A stretch of 64,000 nucleotides of DNA from Duganella sp. CF517. Lineage in GTDB: Bacteria; Pseudomonadota; Gammaproteobacteria; Burkholderiales; Burkholderiaceae_D. Location: positions 1 through 64,000 of the forward strand of contig NZ_FODC01000006.1 of NCBI RefSeq assembly GCF_900110275.1. Direction: 5' to 3'. The notes below the pieces were generated by a model that worked only from the letters and a program-made list of their open reading frames with translations, made no database searches and had not been told where the DNA came from. Position 1 is the stretch's first letter; every line of letters begins with the position of its first letter. Made by a program: the position numbers and the translations under genes. This document shows, one piece after another, positions 8,057 through 16,978 of the stretch.

Positions 8057-8101
8057 TGCGGAAGGCCGCAATCAGCTCTCCGGAGCGTGCGGATTTTCGC
8101 G
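8057..8101. promoter_or_regulatory. Tandem dyads, probable activator-binding sites
   Basis: TGCGG-AAGG-CCGCA is a perfect dyad at 8057-8070. A related but imperfect copy, TGCGGATTTTCGCG, lies at 8088-8101. Their centres are 31 bases apart, about three helical turns. They lie about 65-125 bases upstream of the sigma-54 promoter, the usual place for NtrC-family activators. The sequence resembles rhizobial DctD sites as I remember them. Confidence 0.5.
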
Positions 8102-8194
8102 CTAGCTCCATCCAGATCTACAAAGCGCCATAATGGAACTTATAAGCCGCCGTTAGCGAATAGTGCGATATGTGCAATCCAGAATAGCCCCTGT

Positions 8195-8752
8195 TCAGCT
8201 GCACAGGCCGAACGCCTTACGCTCGGGGAAGTAGCGGTAGGTGAAGGTGCGCATCGGATATTCCTTCAAGCCGATCTCGAACGCGGGCGCGACCACGTCG
8301 AAGCGCTGCGGCAGCTTGGCCTTGACCCGCACCCGCACGCGCCACAACGTTTCCTCGCCGGCGGCGCTGGCGACGAACATGTCCGGCACCTTGGGAATCG
8401 AGTCGACGATCTCCGGCCGCGAGTTGGTGGTGCGCTGGTACAAGGTCACCAGCTCGGCCTTGTGCAGCACCGCCCCCTTGGGCGCGGTGACGTTGTAATC
8501 GCGCGTGAGGAAACGCGCGCGCTCGCCGCGCGGCAGGATGTAGACGAAGGTGAACTCGGCGCCGCCCTCCGGCAACGTGACCGGCGGCGTGGTCGCCACG
8601 CTCATGCCGCGCGGCAGTTCGAAGCGCGAGCCCTCCTGCCACGTCTTGCACTCGGGCGTGGCCGCCATGTAAAGATTGCCGGGCGTATAGGACTCGCCGC
8701 AGCCGCTGAGCAACAGCGTGAAAAATATCGGTGCCAAGTAACGCAGACGCAT
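8195..8752 (-). CDS. Lipoprotein of unknown function
   Basis: A 185-residue protein with a lipoprotein signal: a hydrophobic stretch then lipobox LLSGC, lipidated Cys about residue 18. The residue after the Cys is Gly, so outer-membrane sorting is likely. The rest is soluble with mixed beta character and has no motif I recognise. Short possible disulphide partners are C35 and the penultimate C184. It stands alone, divergent from the livK-like gene at 8952, with 199 bases between their starts. Confidence 0.75.
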   Translation of the reverse strand: MRLRYLAPIFFTLLLSGCGESYTPGNLYMAATPECKTWQEGSRFELPRGMSVATTPPVTLPEGGAEFTFVYILPRGERARFLTRDYNVTAPKGAVLHKAELVTLYQRTTNSRPEIVDSIPKVPDMFVASAAGEETLWRVRVRVKAKLPQRFDVVAPAFEIGLKEYPMRTFTYRYFPERKAFGLCS

Positions 8753-8918
8753 GAAGACGGCTTTCCTGAGAATAGAACCCTTAGTTTACCAGTACCCGCC
8801 CCGCGCCGGCGGCTCGCATGCGGCTAGTCATGCGTTGCAAAACCGGCCTTGTCACGCGACACGCAAAGGACTAATGTGAGGTAACAGTTCTTGTGCGGCA
8901 ATTATTCGATTTCGGACC

Positions 8919-8932
8919 GCCGGCGCGCCGGC
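8919..8932. repeat. Perfect GC palindrome upstream of livK-like gene
   Basis: GCCGGCGCGCCGGC, 14 bases, 20 bases before the ATG at 8952. It may form a 5' leader hairpin. A five-codon frame (8938-8955) follows, whose stop overlaps the livK-like start. Confidence 0.6.
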
Positions 8933-8951
8933 ATACTATGAAAGCAATAAT

Positions 8952-10097
8952 ATGAAAAACAAATTGTTTAGCGCCGCGCTGGGATTGCTGCTGTCCTCGT
9001 TGGTGTCGACCGCGTCGGCCGAGACCGGCGTCACCGCCACCGAAATCAAGATCGGCATGGCCAACGCCCAATCGGGGCCCACCGCGGGCCTGGGCCTGGG
9101 CATCAAGGCCGGCAGCGAAGCGTACTTCAAGAAGGTCAACGCCGCCGGCGGCGTCAACGGCCGCAAGATCACCTTGGTCAGCGAGGACGACGGCTACGAT
9201 CCGCCGCGCACCGCCGCCGCCACCGACAAGCTGATCAAGAAGGACGGCGTGTTCGCGTTGTTCGGCTATGTCGGCACGCCGACCAGCAAGGCGGCGATGT
9301 CGCTGGTCAACGAAGCCAATATTCCATTCTTCGCGCCGTTCACCGGCGCCGAGTTCCTGCGCACGCCGCTGAACAAACACGTCTTCAACATCCGCTCGTC
9401 GTACTTCAATGAAATCGAATTGCAGGTCGAGCGCCTGGTCACCGATGCCGGCGTCACCAAGATCGGCCTGTTCTACCAGGAAGACACCTACGGCAAGGTC
9501 GGCAAGGAAGGGCTGCAGGTGTCGCTGCAAAAACGCAAGATGACGATGGCGGGCGAAGGCTTCTACCAGCGCAACACCGAGGACGTCGACGCCGGCCTGG
9601 CCGCGCTGATCGCCGCCAAGCCGGAGGCGGTGCTGATGGTCGGCACTTACAAGGCGTGCGCGGCGTTCGTGCAGAAGGCGGCGGCGGCCGGCTTCAAGCC
9701 GAAGTTCTTCAACCTGTCGTTCGTCGGCACCGCCAACTTCATCAAGGCGGCCGGCGACGCCGCCGAGGGCGTCTACATCACGCAGGTGGTGCCGTCGCCG
9801 TTCGACGAATCGATCCCGATCGTCAAGCAATACCGCGCCGACATGAAGGCGGCCGGCGTCGGCGAAGGCGACTACACGTCGCTGGAAGGCTACATCAACG
9901 CCGTGGCGCTGGTCGAGGCGCTGAAGAAAACCGGCCCGGACCTCACGCGCGCCAGCTTCATGGCGGCGCTGGAAAAACTCAACGTCAATCTCGGCGGCCT
10001 CGACATCGGCTTCAGCCCGACCGACCACCAGGGCCTGAACACCGTGTACCTGACCAAGGTACAAAAGGGCAAGCCGGTCCCGGTCGGCAAGCTGTAA
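8952..10097 (+). CDS. LivK-type branched-chain amino acid/amide ABC substrate-binding protein
   Basis: A 381-residue periplasmic binding protein with a signal peptide ending about ASA-ET (residue 24). Family markers are EIKIGMANAQSGP near the mature N-terminus, KINVAGG-like KKVNAAGGVNGRKI and VFALFGYVGTPTS. The family binds Leu/Ile/Val, urea, amides or aromatic acids, and the ligand cannot be read here. No permease or ATPase genes are adjacent, so it is an orphan binding protein that must borrow membrane components or act as a sensor. A weak GAAAG ribosome site precedes the ATG. It ends at a strong bidirectional terminator shared with the convergent peptidase gene. Confidence 0.87.
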   Translation: MKNKLFSAALGLLLSSLVSTASAETGVTATEIKIGMANAQSGPTAGLGLGIKAGSEAYFKKVNAAGGVNGRKITLVSEDDGYDPPRTAAATDKLIKKDGVFALFGYVGTPTSKAAMSLVNEANIPFFAPFTGAEFLRTPLNKHVFNIRSSYFNEIELQVERLVTDAGVTKIGLFYQEDTYGKVGKEGLQVSLQKRKMTMAGEGFYQRNTEDVDAGLAALIAAKPEAVLMVGTYKACAAFVQKAAAAGFKPKFFNLSFVGTANFIKAAGDAAEGVYITQVVPSPFDESIPIVKQYRADMKAAGVGEGDYTSLEGYINAVALVEALKKTGPDLTRASFMAALEKLNVNLGGLDIGFSPTDHQGLNTVYLTKVQKGKPVPVGKL

Positions 10098-10108
10098 TCC
10101 GCGCGGCC

Positions 10109-10140
10109 AAAAAAAACCCTCGCCACGGCGAGGGTTTTTT
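10109..10140. terminator. Bidirectional rho-independent terminator
   Basis: CCCTCGCC (10117-10124) pairs with GGCGAGGG (10127-10134), flanked by an A-run and a T-run. It serves the convergent livK-like and pepO genes. Confidence 0.9.
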
Positions 10141-10152
10141 GCACCTGCTTTT

Positions 10153-12246
10153 TTACCACATGATGACGCGGTCTTTCGGCGGCAGGTACATCTTGTCGCC
10201 CGGCTTGACGCCGAAGGCGTCGTAGAAGCCCGGCTGGTTGCGCATGGTGCCGTTGGCGCGGTACTGGCCCGGCGAATGCGGATCGGTCTTGATCTGCTGG
10301 ATCTGCGCCGCTTCGCGCATCTTCATGCGCCACACCTGCGCAAAGCCCATGTAGAAGCGCTGGTCGCCGCTCAGGCCGTCGATCACCGGCGCCGGCTTGC
10401 CGTTCAAGGACAGCTTGTAGGCCTTGTAGGCGATCGCCACGCCGCTGTTGTCGGCGATGTTCTCGCCCAGCGTCAGCTCGCCGTTGACGTTGTAGCCCGG
10501 CAGCGGGCTGAACTCGCTGTACTGCTTGACCAGCATCTTGGTCTTGGCCGCGAAGTTCTTGTGGTCGGCCTTGGTCCACCAGTCGCGCAGGTTGCCGTCG
10601 CCGTCGTACTGGGCGCCCTGGTCGTCGAAGCCGTGGCTGATCTCGTGGCCGATCACGCCGCCGATGGCGCCGTAGTTGACCGCGTCGTCGGCGTCGGCGT
10701 TAAAGAACGGCGCCTGCAGGATGGCCGCCGGGAACACGATCTCGTTCATCTCCGGGTTGTAGTAGGCGTTGACGGTTTGCGGCGTCATGCCCCACTCGTC
10801 GCGGTCGATCGGCTTGCCCAGCTTGTTCAATTCCTTGTTGTACTCGAACTGCGTCGAACGGATCACGTTGCCCACCAGGTCGTCCTTGGCCACTTCCAGC
10901 TTCGAGTAGTCGCGCCACTTGTTCGGATAGCCGATCTTGGTGGTGAACTTGGCCAGCTTGGCCTGCGCCTGTTTCTTGGTGACCGGGCTCATCCAGTCAA
11001 GCTTGTCGATGCTGGTCTTGTACGACGCCAGCAGGTTCTTGACCAGCGCATCCATGCGCGCCTTGCGGTCGGCCGGGAAGTGCTCTTCGACGTACAGCTT
11101 GCCGACCGCCTCGCCCAACGCGCCCTCGGCCACCGAGACGCCGCGCTTCCAGCGCGGACGCTGTTCGGTCACGCCGCTCAGCACGGTGCCGTAGAAGGCG
11201 AAGTTCTCGTCCACATAGGCTTTGCTCAGGTACGGCGCGAACGCGCGCACGGTCTGCCAGTGGAAGTAGGCTTTCAGGGTGTCCAGCGGGGTCTTCTCCA
11301 GCAGCGCGGTCATGCCTTTCAGATAGCTCGGCTGGCTGACGATCACGTAGCTGGCCTTGCCGGCGATGCCGGCGCCGCCCAGGTAGGCGTTCCAGTCGTA
11401 GCCCGGCGCCATCGCGCCCAGCTTGGTTACCTCGACCTTGTTGTAGGCCTTGATCGGATCGCGCAGCTCGACCTTGGTCCATTGCAGCTTGGCCAGTTCT
11501 TTTTCGAACTCGACGATGCCGTGCGCGGTGACGGCACCGTGCGGGTCGCCCGCCAGGGTCAGCATCTTGCCGACGTGCAGTTCGTACTTGGCCAGCACGT
11601 CCGCCAGCTTGGCGTCGTCCGCTTTCAGGTAATAGTCGCGGTCCGGCAGGCCCAGGCCGCTCTGGTACAGGTCGGCCACGTACTTGGTCGAATCCTTGTT
11701 GTCCTGGTGGATGCCGAAGGTATACGGCGCGCTCACGCCGATCTGGTTGAGGTGGGCGATCAGCGCCGGCAGCTGTTTCTTGTCGCCGACGGCGGCGATG
11801 CGTTCGAGCTCCGCCTTGAGCGGCGTCACGCCCAGTTGCTCGAGCTTGGCCTCGTCCATGAAGCTGGCGTAGAAGTCGCCGATGCGCTGGGCGTCGGAAC
11901 CGGCGGCCTTGTTCGGCTGGTTGGCGGCGCCTTCGATGATGGCGCGCAGTTGCGGCTGGATATCGTCGCGCAATTTGGCGAAGCTGCCCCAGCTGGCCTT
12001 GTCGGCCGGAATTTCCGTCGTGGCCAACCATTTGCCGTTCATGTGGGTGAACAGGTCGTCCTGCACGCGCACGGCCGGGTCGATGTATTCGGTGGCGATG
12101 CCGGAGGCCATTTTACCGGTGGCTGCGGTGGCTGCGGCGGCATTGGCGACGGGTTTGGCGGGACCCGCACTTTTGGTGGTGTCCGCGGCGCCGGCCAAGC
12201 CTGCGATCAGGCTGAGCATCAATGCACTTACGAGATGACGTTTCAC
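10153..12246 (-). CDS. M13 family zinc metallopeptidase (PepO-like), copy 1
   Basis: A 697-residue neprilysin-type oligopeptidase. A signal peptide (KRHLVSALMLSLIAGLAGA) places it in the periplasm. Zinc motif GHEISH and the second zinc/catalytic motif GENIADNSG are present, with the family's NAYYNP substrate loop and a C-terminal GDKMYLPPKDRVIMW ending. The start is taken as GTG 12246, preceded by GAAGGAA; the open frame continues 14 codons further but would precede the signal peptide. A close paralogue lies immediately upstream on the same strand. A terminator separates the two, so this copy has its own promoter somewhere in 12247-12330. Confidence 0.92.
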   Translation of the reverse strand: MKRHLVSALMLSLIAGLAGAADTTKSAGPAKPVANAAAATAATGKMASGIATEYIDPAVRVQDDLFTHMNGKWLATTEIPADKASWGSFAKLRDDIQPQLRAIIEGAANQPNKAAGSDAQRIGDFYASFMDEAKLEQLGVTPLKAELERIAAVGDKKQLPALIAHLNQIGVSAPYTFGIHQDNKDSTKYVADLYQSGLGLPDRDYYLKADDAKLADVLAKYELHVGKMLTLAGDPHGAVTAHGIVEFEKELAKLQWTKVELRDPIKAYNKVEVTKLGAMAPGYDWNAYLGGAGIAGKASYVIVSQPSYLKGMTALLEKTPLDTLKAYFHWQTVRAFAPYLSKAYVDENFAFYGTVLSGVTEQRPRWKRGVSVAEGALGEAVGKLYVEEHFPADRKARMDALVKNLLASYKTSIDKLDWMSPVTKKQAQAKLAKFTTKIGYPNKWRDYSKLEVAKDDLVGNVIRSTQFEYNKELNKLGKPIDRDEWGMTPQTVNAYYNPEMNEIVFPAAILQAPFFNADADDAVNYGAIGGVIGHEISHGFDDQGAQYDGDGNLRDWWTKADHKNFAAKTKMLVKQYSEFSPLPGYNVNGELTLGENIADNSGVAIAYKAYKLSLNGKPAPVIDGLSGDQRFYMGFAQVWRMKMREAAQIQQIKTDPHSPGQYRANGTMRNQPGFYDAFGVKPGDKMYLPPKDRVIMW

Positions 12247-12272
12247 AGAAATTCCTTCAAATGTAAAAAGGC

Positions 12273-12300
12273 AAAAAGGCCACTGCACGATGCATGGCCT
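12273..12300 (-). terminator. Terminator after pepO-like copy 2
   Basis: AGGCCA/TGGCCT plus TGCA/TGCA form a stem with one bulge, followed on the minus strand by five T. Confidence 0.75.
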
Positions 12301-12330
12301 GTACCGCTTTATATCACACGGTTTGTCGTG

Positions 12331-14382
12331 TTACCAGATGATGACACGCTGTTCCGGCGCCACATACATCTTGTCGCCGGGCTTGACGCCAAAGGCGTCG
12401 TAAAAGCCCGGCTGGTTGACCATGGTGCCGTTGGCGCGGAACTGGCCCGGCGAGTGCGGATCGGTTTTCACCTGCAGGATCTGCTGCTCGTCGCGCATGC
12501 GCACGCGCCACACCTGGCCGAAGCCCATGAAGAAGCGCTGGTCGCCGGTCAGGCCGTCGAGCACCGGCGCCGGCTTGCCGCCCAGCGACAGCTTGTAGGC
12601 CTTGTAGGCGATCGCCACGCCGCTGTTGTCGGCGATGTTCTCGCCCAGCGTCAGCTCGCCGTTGACGTTGTAGCCCTTGATCGGGCTGTAGGCGCCGTAC
12701 TGCTTGACCAGCGCGTCGGTCTTGGCCTTGAAGTTGGCGCGGTCTTCCTTGGTCCACCAGTCGCGCAGGTTGCCGTCGCCGTCGGCCTGGCTGCCGCCGT
12801 CGTCGAAGCCGTGGCTGATCTCGTGGCCGATGACGGCGCCGATGGCGCCGTAGTTGACGGCGTCGTCGGCCTTGACGTCGAAGAACGGCGGTTGCAGGAT
12901 GGCGGCCGGGAACACGATCTCGTTCATCGTCGAGCTGTAGTAGGCGTTGACGGTCTGCGGCGTCATGCCCCATTCCTCGCGGTCGATCGGCTTGCCCAGC
13001 TTGTTGATCATGCGCTGGTTGGCGAAGTTGGCCGCGCGCAGCACGTTGCCGATCAGGTCGGACTTGACGATCGCCAGCGACGAGTAGTCGCGCCACTTGC
13101 CCGGGTAGCCGATCTTGGGCGTGAACTTGGCCAGCTTGGCTTGCGCCTCCTTCTTGGTCTCCGGGCCCATCCAGTCGAGCGCGTCGATGCTGGTCTGGTA
13201 CGAGGCCAGCAGGTTCTTCACCAGCTGGTCCATGCGCGCCTTGCGCTCCGGCGGGAAATACTCGGCCACGTACAGCTGGCCCAGGCCTTCGCCGATCGAA
13301 CGCTCGACCAGCGCCACGCCGCGTTTCCAGCGCGGCTCCTGCACGGCCACGCCGGTCAGCACGGTGCTGTAGAAGTCGAAGCTGGCGTCGGCGAAGTCCT
13401 TCGACAAATACGGCGAGGCGCTGCGCAGCAGCTGCCATTCGAAGTAGGCCTTCCACGTCGCCAGGTCGGTCTTCTCCAGCGCCGCGTTGAAGCCGGCCAG
13501 GTAGCTTGGCTGGCTGACGATCACGTAGTCGACCTTGTTGGCCACGCCGGCCGACGCCAGCGCGTGGCCCCAGTCGAAGGCGGGCGCCAGTTCCGGCAGC
13601 TTGGCGATCGGCGTCTTGTTGTAGCGTTTGACGGGATCGCGGTTTTGCACCTTGGTCCACTGCGCCTCGGCCAGCGCGGTTTCCAGCGAGACGATGGCCT
13701 TGGCGTTGGCGTCCGGATTCTTGTCGCCGCCCAGCTTCAGGGTCTTGGCGATGTGCGCCTCGTACTTGGCCAGGATGGCGGCCAGTTTGGCGTCGTCCTT
13801 TTTCAGGTAGTAGTCGCGGTCCGGCAGGCCCAGGCCGCTTTGCGAAATGCTCACCGCGTACTTGGTCGACTCGCGCGCGTCCTGGCGCACGCCCAGGCCG
13901 TACGGCGTGGCCACGCCGAGCTTGTCCAGATGCGCGATCAGCATCGGGAAGGCCTTCTTGTCCTTGATCGCGCGGATACGGTTGAGTTCACCGGTGAGCG
14001 GGCGGATGCCCAGCGCGTCCAGCTTTTTCTCGTCCATGAAACTGGCGTAGAGGTCGCCGATTTTCTGGGCATCGCTGCCGGCCTTCTTGCCTTTTTGCGC
14101 CTCGGTCTTTTCGACGATGCCGCGCAGCTCGGACAGGGTGTCGTCGCGCAGCTTGGCGAAGGTGCCCCAGCTCGACTTGTCGGCCGGGATCTCCGTGGCC
14201 TTCAGCCACTGGCCGTTGAGGTGGGTGTAGAAGTCGTCCTGCGCGCGCACGCCGGCATCGATGTTCTTCACTTCGATGCCGGAAGTCAGTGGCGCCTTGT
14301 CGGCGTCGGCCGGGGTGTCGGCGGCGCCGGCGAAGGCGGCGGCCAGGCTCAGGGTCAGGGTACTCAGCAGAAAGCGGTTCAC
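12331..14382 (-). CDS. M13 family zinc metallopeptidase (PepO-like), copy 2
   Basis: A 683-residue paralogue of the downstream gene with the same layout: signal peptide (residues 1-20, FAGA-AD), a long helical lid region, the zinc motif GHEISH followed by GFDDGG, GENIADNSG, and a C-terminus RVIIW matching RVIMW in copy 1. It starts at GTG 14382 after AAAGGA. Both copies keep all catalytic residues, so both should be active periplasmic peptidases. The conservation is highest in the catalytic half, as seen in long shared stretches around residues 470-683. It was probably formed by tandem duplication. Confidence 0.92.
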   Translation of the reverse strand: MNRFLLSTLTLSLAAAFAGAADTPADADKAPLTSGIEVKNIDAGVRAQDDFYTHLNGQWLKATEIPADKSSWGTFAKLRDDTLSELRGIVEKTEAQKGKKAGSDAQKIGDLYASFMDEKKLDALGIRPLTGELNRIRAIKDKKAFPMLIAHLDKLGVATPYGLGVRQDARESTKYAVSISQSGLGLPDRDYYLKKDDAKLAAILAKYEAHIAKTLKLGGDKNPDANAKAIVSLETALAEAQWTKVQNRDPVKRYNKTPIAKLPELAPAFDWGHALASAGVANKVDYVIVSQPSYLAGFNAALEKTDLATWKAYFEWQLLRSASPYLSKDFADASFDFYSTVLTGVAVQEPRWKRGVALVERSIGEGLGQLYVAEYFPPERKARMDQLVKNLLASYQTSIDALDWMGPETKKEAQAKLAKFTPKIGYPGKWRDYSSLAIVKSDLIGNVLRAANFANQRMINKLGKPIDREEWGMTPQTVNAYYSSTMNEIVFPAAILQPPFFDVKADDAVNYGAIGAVIGHEISHGFDDGGSQADGDGNLRDWWTKEDRANFKAKTDALVKQYGAYSPIKGYNVNGELTLGENIADNSGVAIAYKAYKLSLGGKPAPVLDGLTGDQRFFMGFGQVWRVRMRDEQQILQVKTDPHSPGQFRANGTMVNQPGFYDAFGVKPGDKMYVAPEQRVIIW

Positions 14383-14528
14383 GGTGGTCCTTTAATTAGA
14401 ACTTCAACTCATCATTGTCGGCCGCTTGTGACGGCCGCGCAAATATTCTACCGCCTGAGCTTGTGTCTAAATGGCACCGTTCCGCTTTTTTACTTTACGA
14501 TACACGCCCGCCGCATGGCGCCACCCGC

Positions 14529-15143
14529 CTAGCCACCGCCTGGCAGATTGATACTGGCGCCGCCGGCGCCGACGCCGACACCCACGCCACCGGCGCCGCC
14601 GCCCCTGCGGCCGCCGCCGCGACGCTCGCCGCCCTCCTCCTTGCGTTCGCCGCCGGCGCGCGGGCCGCCGCCATTGTCCTGCACCCGCAGCAGATGCTCG
14701 CCGACCTGCTGCGCGACGATGCGGCGCTGGCTTTCATTTAGCGCATCGTTGACGGTCAGCCACCATTCGCGCAGCAGCTTTTCCTCGGCGGCGGCGGCGT
14801 TGGTCTCCTCGTCGATCGCCTTGGTCAGATCGCGCAGTTCCACACCGGCGCCCTGCGTGCCGGCCTGGGTCGCCGCCTGCAGGCGCTCGCGGCGGGCTTT
14901 GCGTTCACGCAGCAGGTTGCGCGTCTTGCTTTCGGTCTGTTGCCAAAGTATCTGCTGATTCGGATTCAGGTTCAGCGCCTTGCGCAAGTCGTCCGCCATC
15001 GGCAGGAAATCCTCCGCATGCATATCGAAGACGGGCACCGCGAACGCCGGCGGCGGCACGGCCCCGGCGAGCAGCAGCGCGCCGGCCAGGGCCAGGGCGC
15101 GCAGGGGTAGACAACGCGATGGGGGAAGCAGTGAAAGACGCAT
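14529..15143 (-). CDS. Spy/CpxP-like periplasmic protein with Gly-rich tail
   Basis: A 204-residue protein with an N-terminal signal peptide (cleavage near AFA-VP, about residue 35). A charged helical core contains LNLNPNQQILWQQ and LNESQRRIVAQQ, the repeated L-x-x-x-Q pattern of Spy/CpxP-type chaperone or stress-sensing proteins. The last 50 residues are almost only Gly, Arg, Glu and Val, a low-complexity tail not usual in that family. GGAGCTTCC precedes the ATG. A complete terminator hairpin ends only 13 bases upstream of the start, suggesting controlled read-through. The family assignment is moderate. Confidence 0.65.
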   Translation of the reverse strand: MRLSLLPPSRCLPLRALALAGALLLAGAVPPPAFAVPVFDMHAEDFLPMADDLRKALNLNPNQQILWQQTESKTRNLLRERKARRERLQAATQAGTQGAGVELRDLTKAIDEETNAAAAEEKLLREWWLTVNDALNESQRRIVAQQVGEHLLRVQDNGGGPRAGGERKEEGGERRGGGRRGGGAGGVGVGVGAGGASINLPGGG

Positions 15144-15156
15144 GGAAGCTCCGTAG

Positions 15157-15187
15157 ATAAAAAAAAGCCTGCGCTTGGGGCGCAGGC
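15157..15187 (-). terminator. Terminator/attenuator directly upstream of Spy-like gene
   Basis: On the minus strand GCCTGCG (15187-15181) pairs with CGCAGGC (15173-15167), loop of seven, followed by about ten T. It lies 14 bases before the ATG at 15143 and ahead of its ribosome-binding site. Confidence 0.75.
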
Positions 15188-15508
15188 GAAAACCACTTCA
15201 GGGTAGAGAGAAATACAAATTCAGTGTAGGCCGGGCCCCCGGCCGTGGCGGCACTTCTTACAAATGCTTACGGACGTGAACGTAAGGGAAACACTGCGTA
15301 AATTTATGCAAACTTGATGTAACACCAAGCGGGTGCTGGTGTGGATTCAAAGTCAACGCCAACCGTTGTAAAATTCCGTAAAGGTATAAATCATTTCGCG
15401 AGGGCTACTACGATTGCCCGAAATCAGGTTTATACTCAGCTCATGCACACCGCGCACGCAATCGCTCGCCAGTGATGCCTCTCTGTACATTGTTCCAACA
15501 GGTGAAAC
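15188..15508. other. Divergent regulatory region between Spy-like gene and ctpA
   Basis: No gene is seen. The minus strand contains GTAAG-CATTT-GTAAG (15268-15254), and CTTACG pairs with CGTAAG across 15267-15286. GTAA repeats of this kind resemble CpxR/OmpR-family boxes. A hairpin (about 15321-15342, ACACCA/TGGTGT) lies nearer ctpA. The region probably holds both promoters. Confidence 0.4.
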
Positions 15509-16933
15509 ATGGGCAAGAAACTCAAGAATTCCGGTTTGATCGGCCTCGGCGTCGTCGCCGGCATCGCCGTCTCCCTCCAATTTTCCGCCATGGCGCAAAA
15601 GCCGGCCGACCCGGGCCTGCCGCTCGAGGAGCTGCGCCAGCTGGCCGACGTGTTCGGACTGATCAAGTCCGACTACGTCGAACCGGTCGAGGACAAGAAG
15701 CTGCTGACCGAGGCCATCTCCGGCATGGTCGCCTCGCTCGACCCCCACTCCGCCTATCTGGACAAGAAAGCCTACGCCGAGCTGCGCGAAGGTTCGCAGG
15801 GCAAGTTCGTCGGCCTCGGCATCGAGATCGGCCAAAGCGAGGACGGTTACATCAAGATCGTCGCGCCGATCGAGGACTCGCCGGCCTGGCGCGCCGGCAT
15901 CAAGCCGGGCGACCTGATCAGCCGCCTCGACAGCACCGCCGTCAAGGGCCTGAGCCTGGACGAATCGGTCAAGAAGATGCGCGGCGAGCCGCACTCCAAG
16001 GTCAGCCTGACGATCCTGCGCAAGGGCGAGACCGATCCGCTGGTGTTCAACATCACGCGCGAAGAGATCCATCAGAAAAGCGTCAAGGGCAAGATCGTCG
16101 AACCGGGCTACGCGTGGCTGCGCATTTCGCAGTTCCAGGAGCCGACCATCGACGACATGGCCGCCAAGATTGTCGAGCTGTACAAACAGGACCCGAACAT
16201 CAAGGGCCTGGTGCTGGACTTGCGCAACGACCCGGGCGGCGTGCTGCAAGGCGCCATCGGCGTGGCCGCCGCCTTCCTGCCGAAGGACGCGGCGATCGTC
16301 TCGACCAACGGCCAGTTGCCGGACCAGAAGCAAATCTTCTACGGCCGTCCCGAGTACTACACCTTGCGCAGCGAAAGCGACGCGCTGGCCAAGCTGCCGG
16401 CCGCCGTCAAGCAGGTGAAGATGGTGGTGCTGGTCAACACCGGCTCGGCATCGGCGTCGGAAATCGTCGCCGGCGCGCTGCAGGACTACAAGCGCGCCGA
16501 CATCATCGGCACGCAAACCTTCGGCAAGGGCTCGGTGCAAACGATCCGCCAGCTGACCGCCGACACCGCCGTCAAACTGACCACGGCGCGCTACTACACG
16601 CCGCACGGCCGCTCGATCCAGGCCAAGGGCATCACGCCGGACCTGGCGGTGGACGAAAACGCCGACGGCGACGGCCTGAACGCGCTGCGCACGCGCGAGT
16701 CCGACCTCGACAAGCACCTGAGCAACGACAAGGAGAAGGAAATCGCCAAGACCAAGCGCGACGAGCTGGAGGAGCAGCTGCGCATCGTCGCGCTGGAAAA
16801 GACCCGCAAGCCGCTCGAATACGGCAGCGGCGACGACTTCCAGCTGGCGCAGGCGCTCAACCACCTCAAGGGCCTGCCGGTGCAGCTGGCCAAGCAGGAA
16901 ACCAAGGTCGTGCAGACCGACGTCAAAAAATAA
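15509..16933 (+). CDS. Carboxy-terminal processing protease (S41, CtpA-like)
   Basis: A 474-residue periplasmic or membrane-anchored protease. An N-terminal hydrophobic segment (about 8-30) acts as signal or anchor. The PDZ domain (about 85-165) has VGLGIEIG and GIKPGDLISRLD. The S41 catalytic core has the serine in GSASASEIVAGALQD and the lysine in FGKGSVQT. Tail-specific proteases trim C-termini of periplasmic and cell-wall-modifying proteins. The C-terminal part is charged and helical. It has its own terminator at 16979. The start at 15509 follows ACAGGTGAAAC; no better start is seen. Confidence 0.92.
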   Translation: MGKKLKNSGLIGLGVVAGIAVSLQFSAMAQKPADPGLPLEELRQLADVFGLIKSDYVEPVEDKKLLTEAISGMVASLDPHSAYLDKKAYAELREGSQGKFVGLGIEIGQSEDGYIKIVAPIEDSPAWRAGIKPGDLISRLDSTAVKGLSLDESVKKMRGEPHSKVSLTILRKGETDPLVFNITREEIHQKSVKGKIVEPGYAWLRISQFQEPTIDDMAAKIVELYKQDPNIKGLVLDLRNDPGGVLQGAIGVAAAFLPKDAAIVSTNGQLPDQKQIFYGRPEYYTLRSESDALAKLPAAVKQVKMVVLVNTGSASASEIVAGALQDYKRADIIGTQTFGKGSVQTIRQLTADTAVKLTTARYYTPHGRSIQAKGITPDLAVDENADGDGLNALRTRESDLDKHLSNDKEKEIAKTKRDELEEQLRIVALEKTRKPLEYGSGDDFQLAQALNHLKGLPVQLAKQETKVVQTDVKK

Positions 16934-16978
16934 CCCCGGGGTCAAGTCTGTCATTCGGACACGAACCCATCACTACGA

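Noticed and set aside
10276..14532. A 1418-codon open frame on the plus strand opposite both M13 peptidase genes
   Set aside because: High-GC codon bias leaves the opposite frame open. The translation is rich in Arg, His, Gln, Val and Ala without motifs, while the minus strand has full family motifs.
15254..15286. A CpxR box
   Set aside because: The GTAA spacing is 6 rather than the usual 5 and no cpxR is present, so it is reported only as resembling such boxes.
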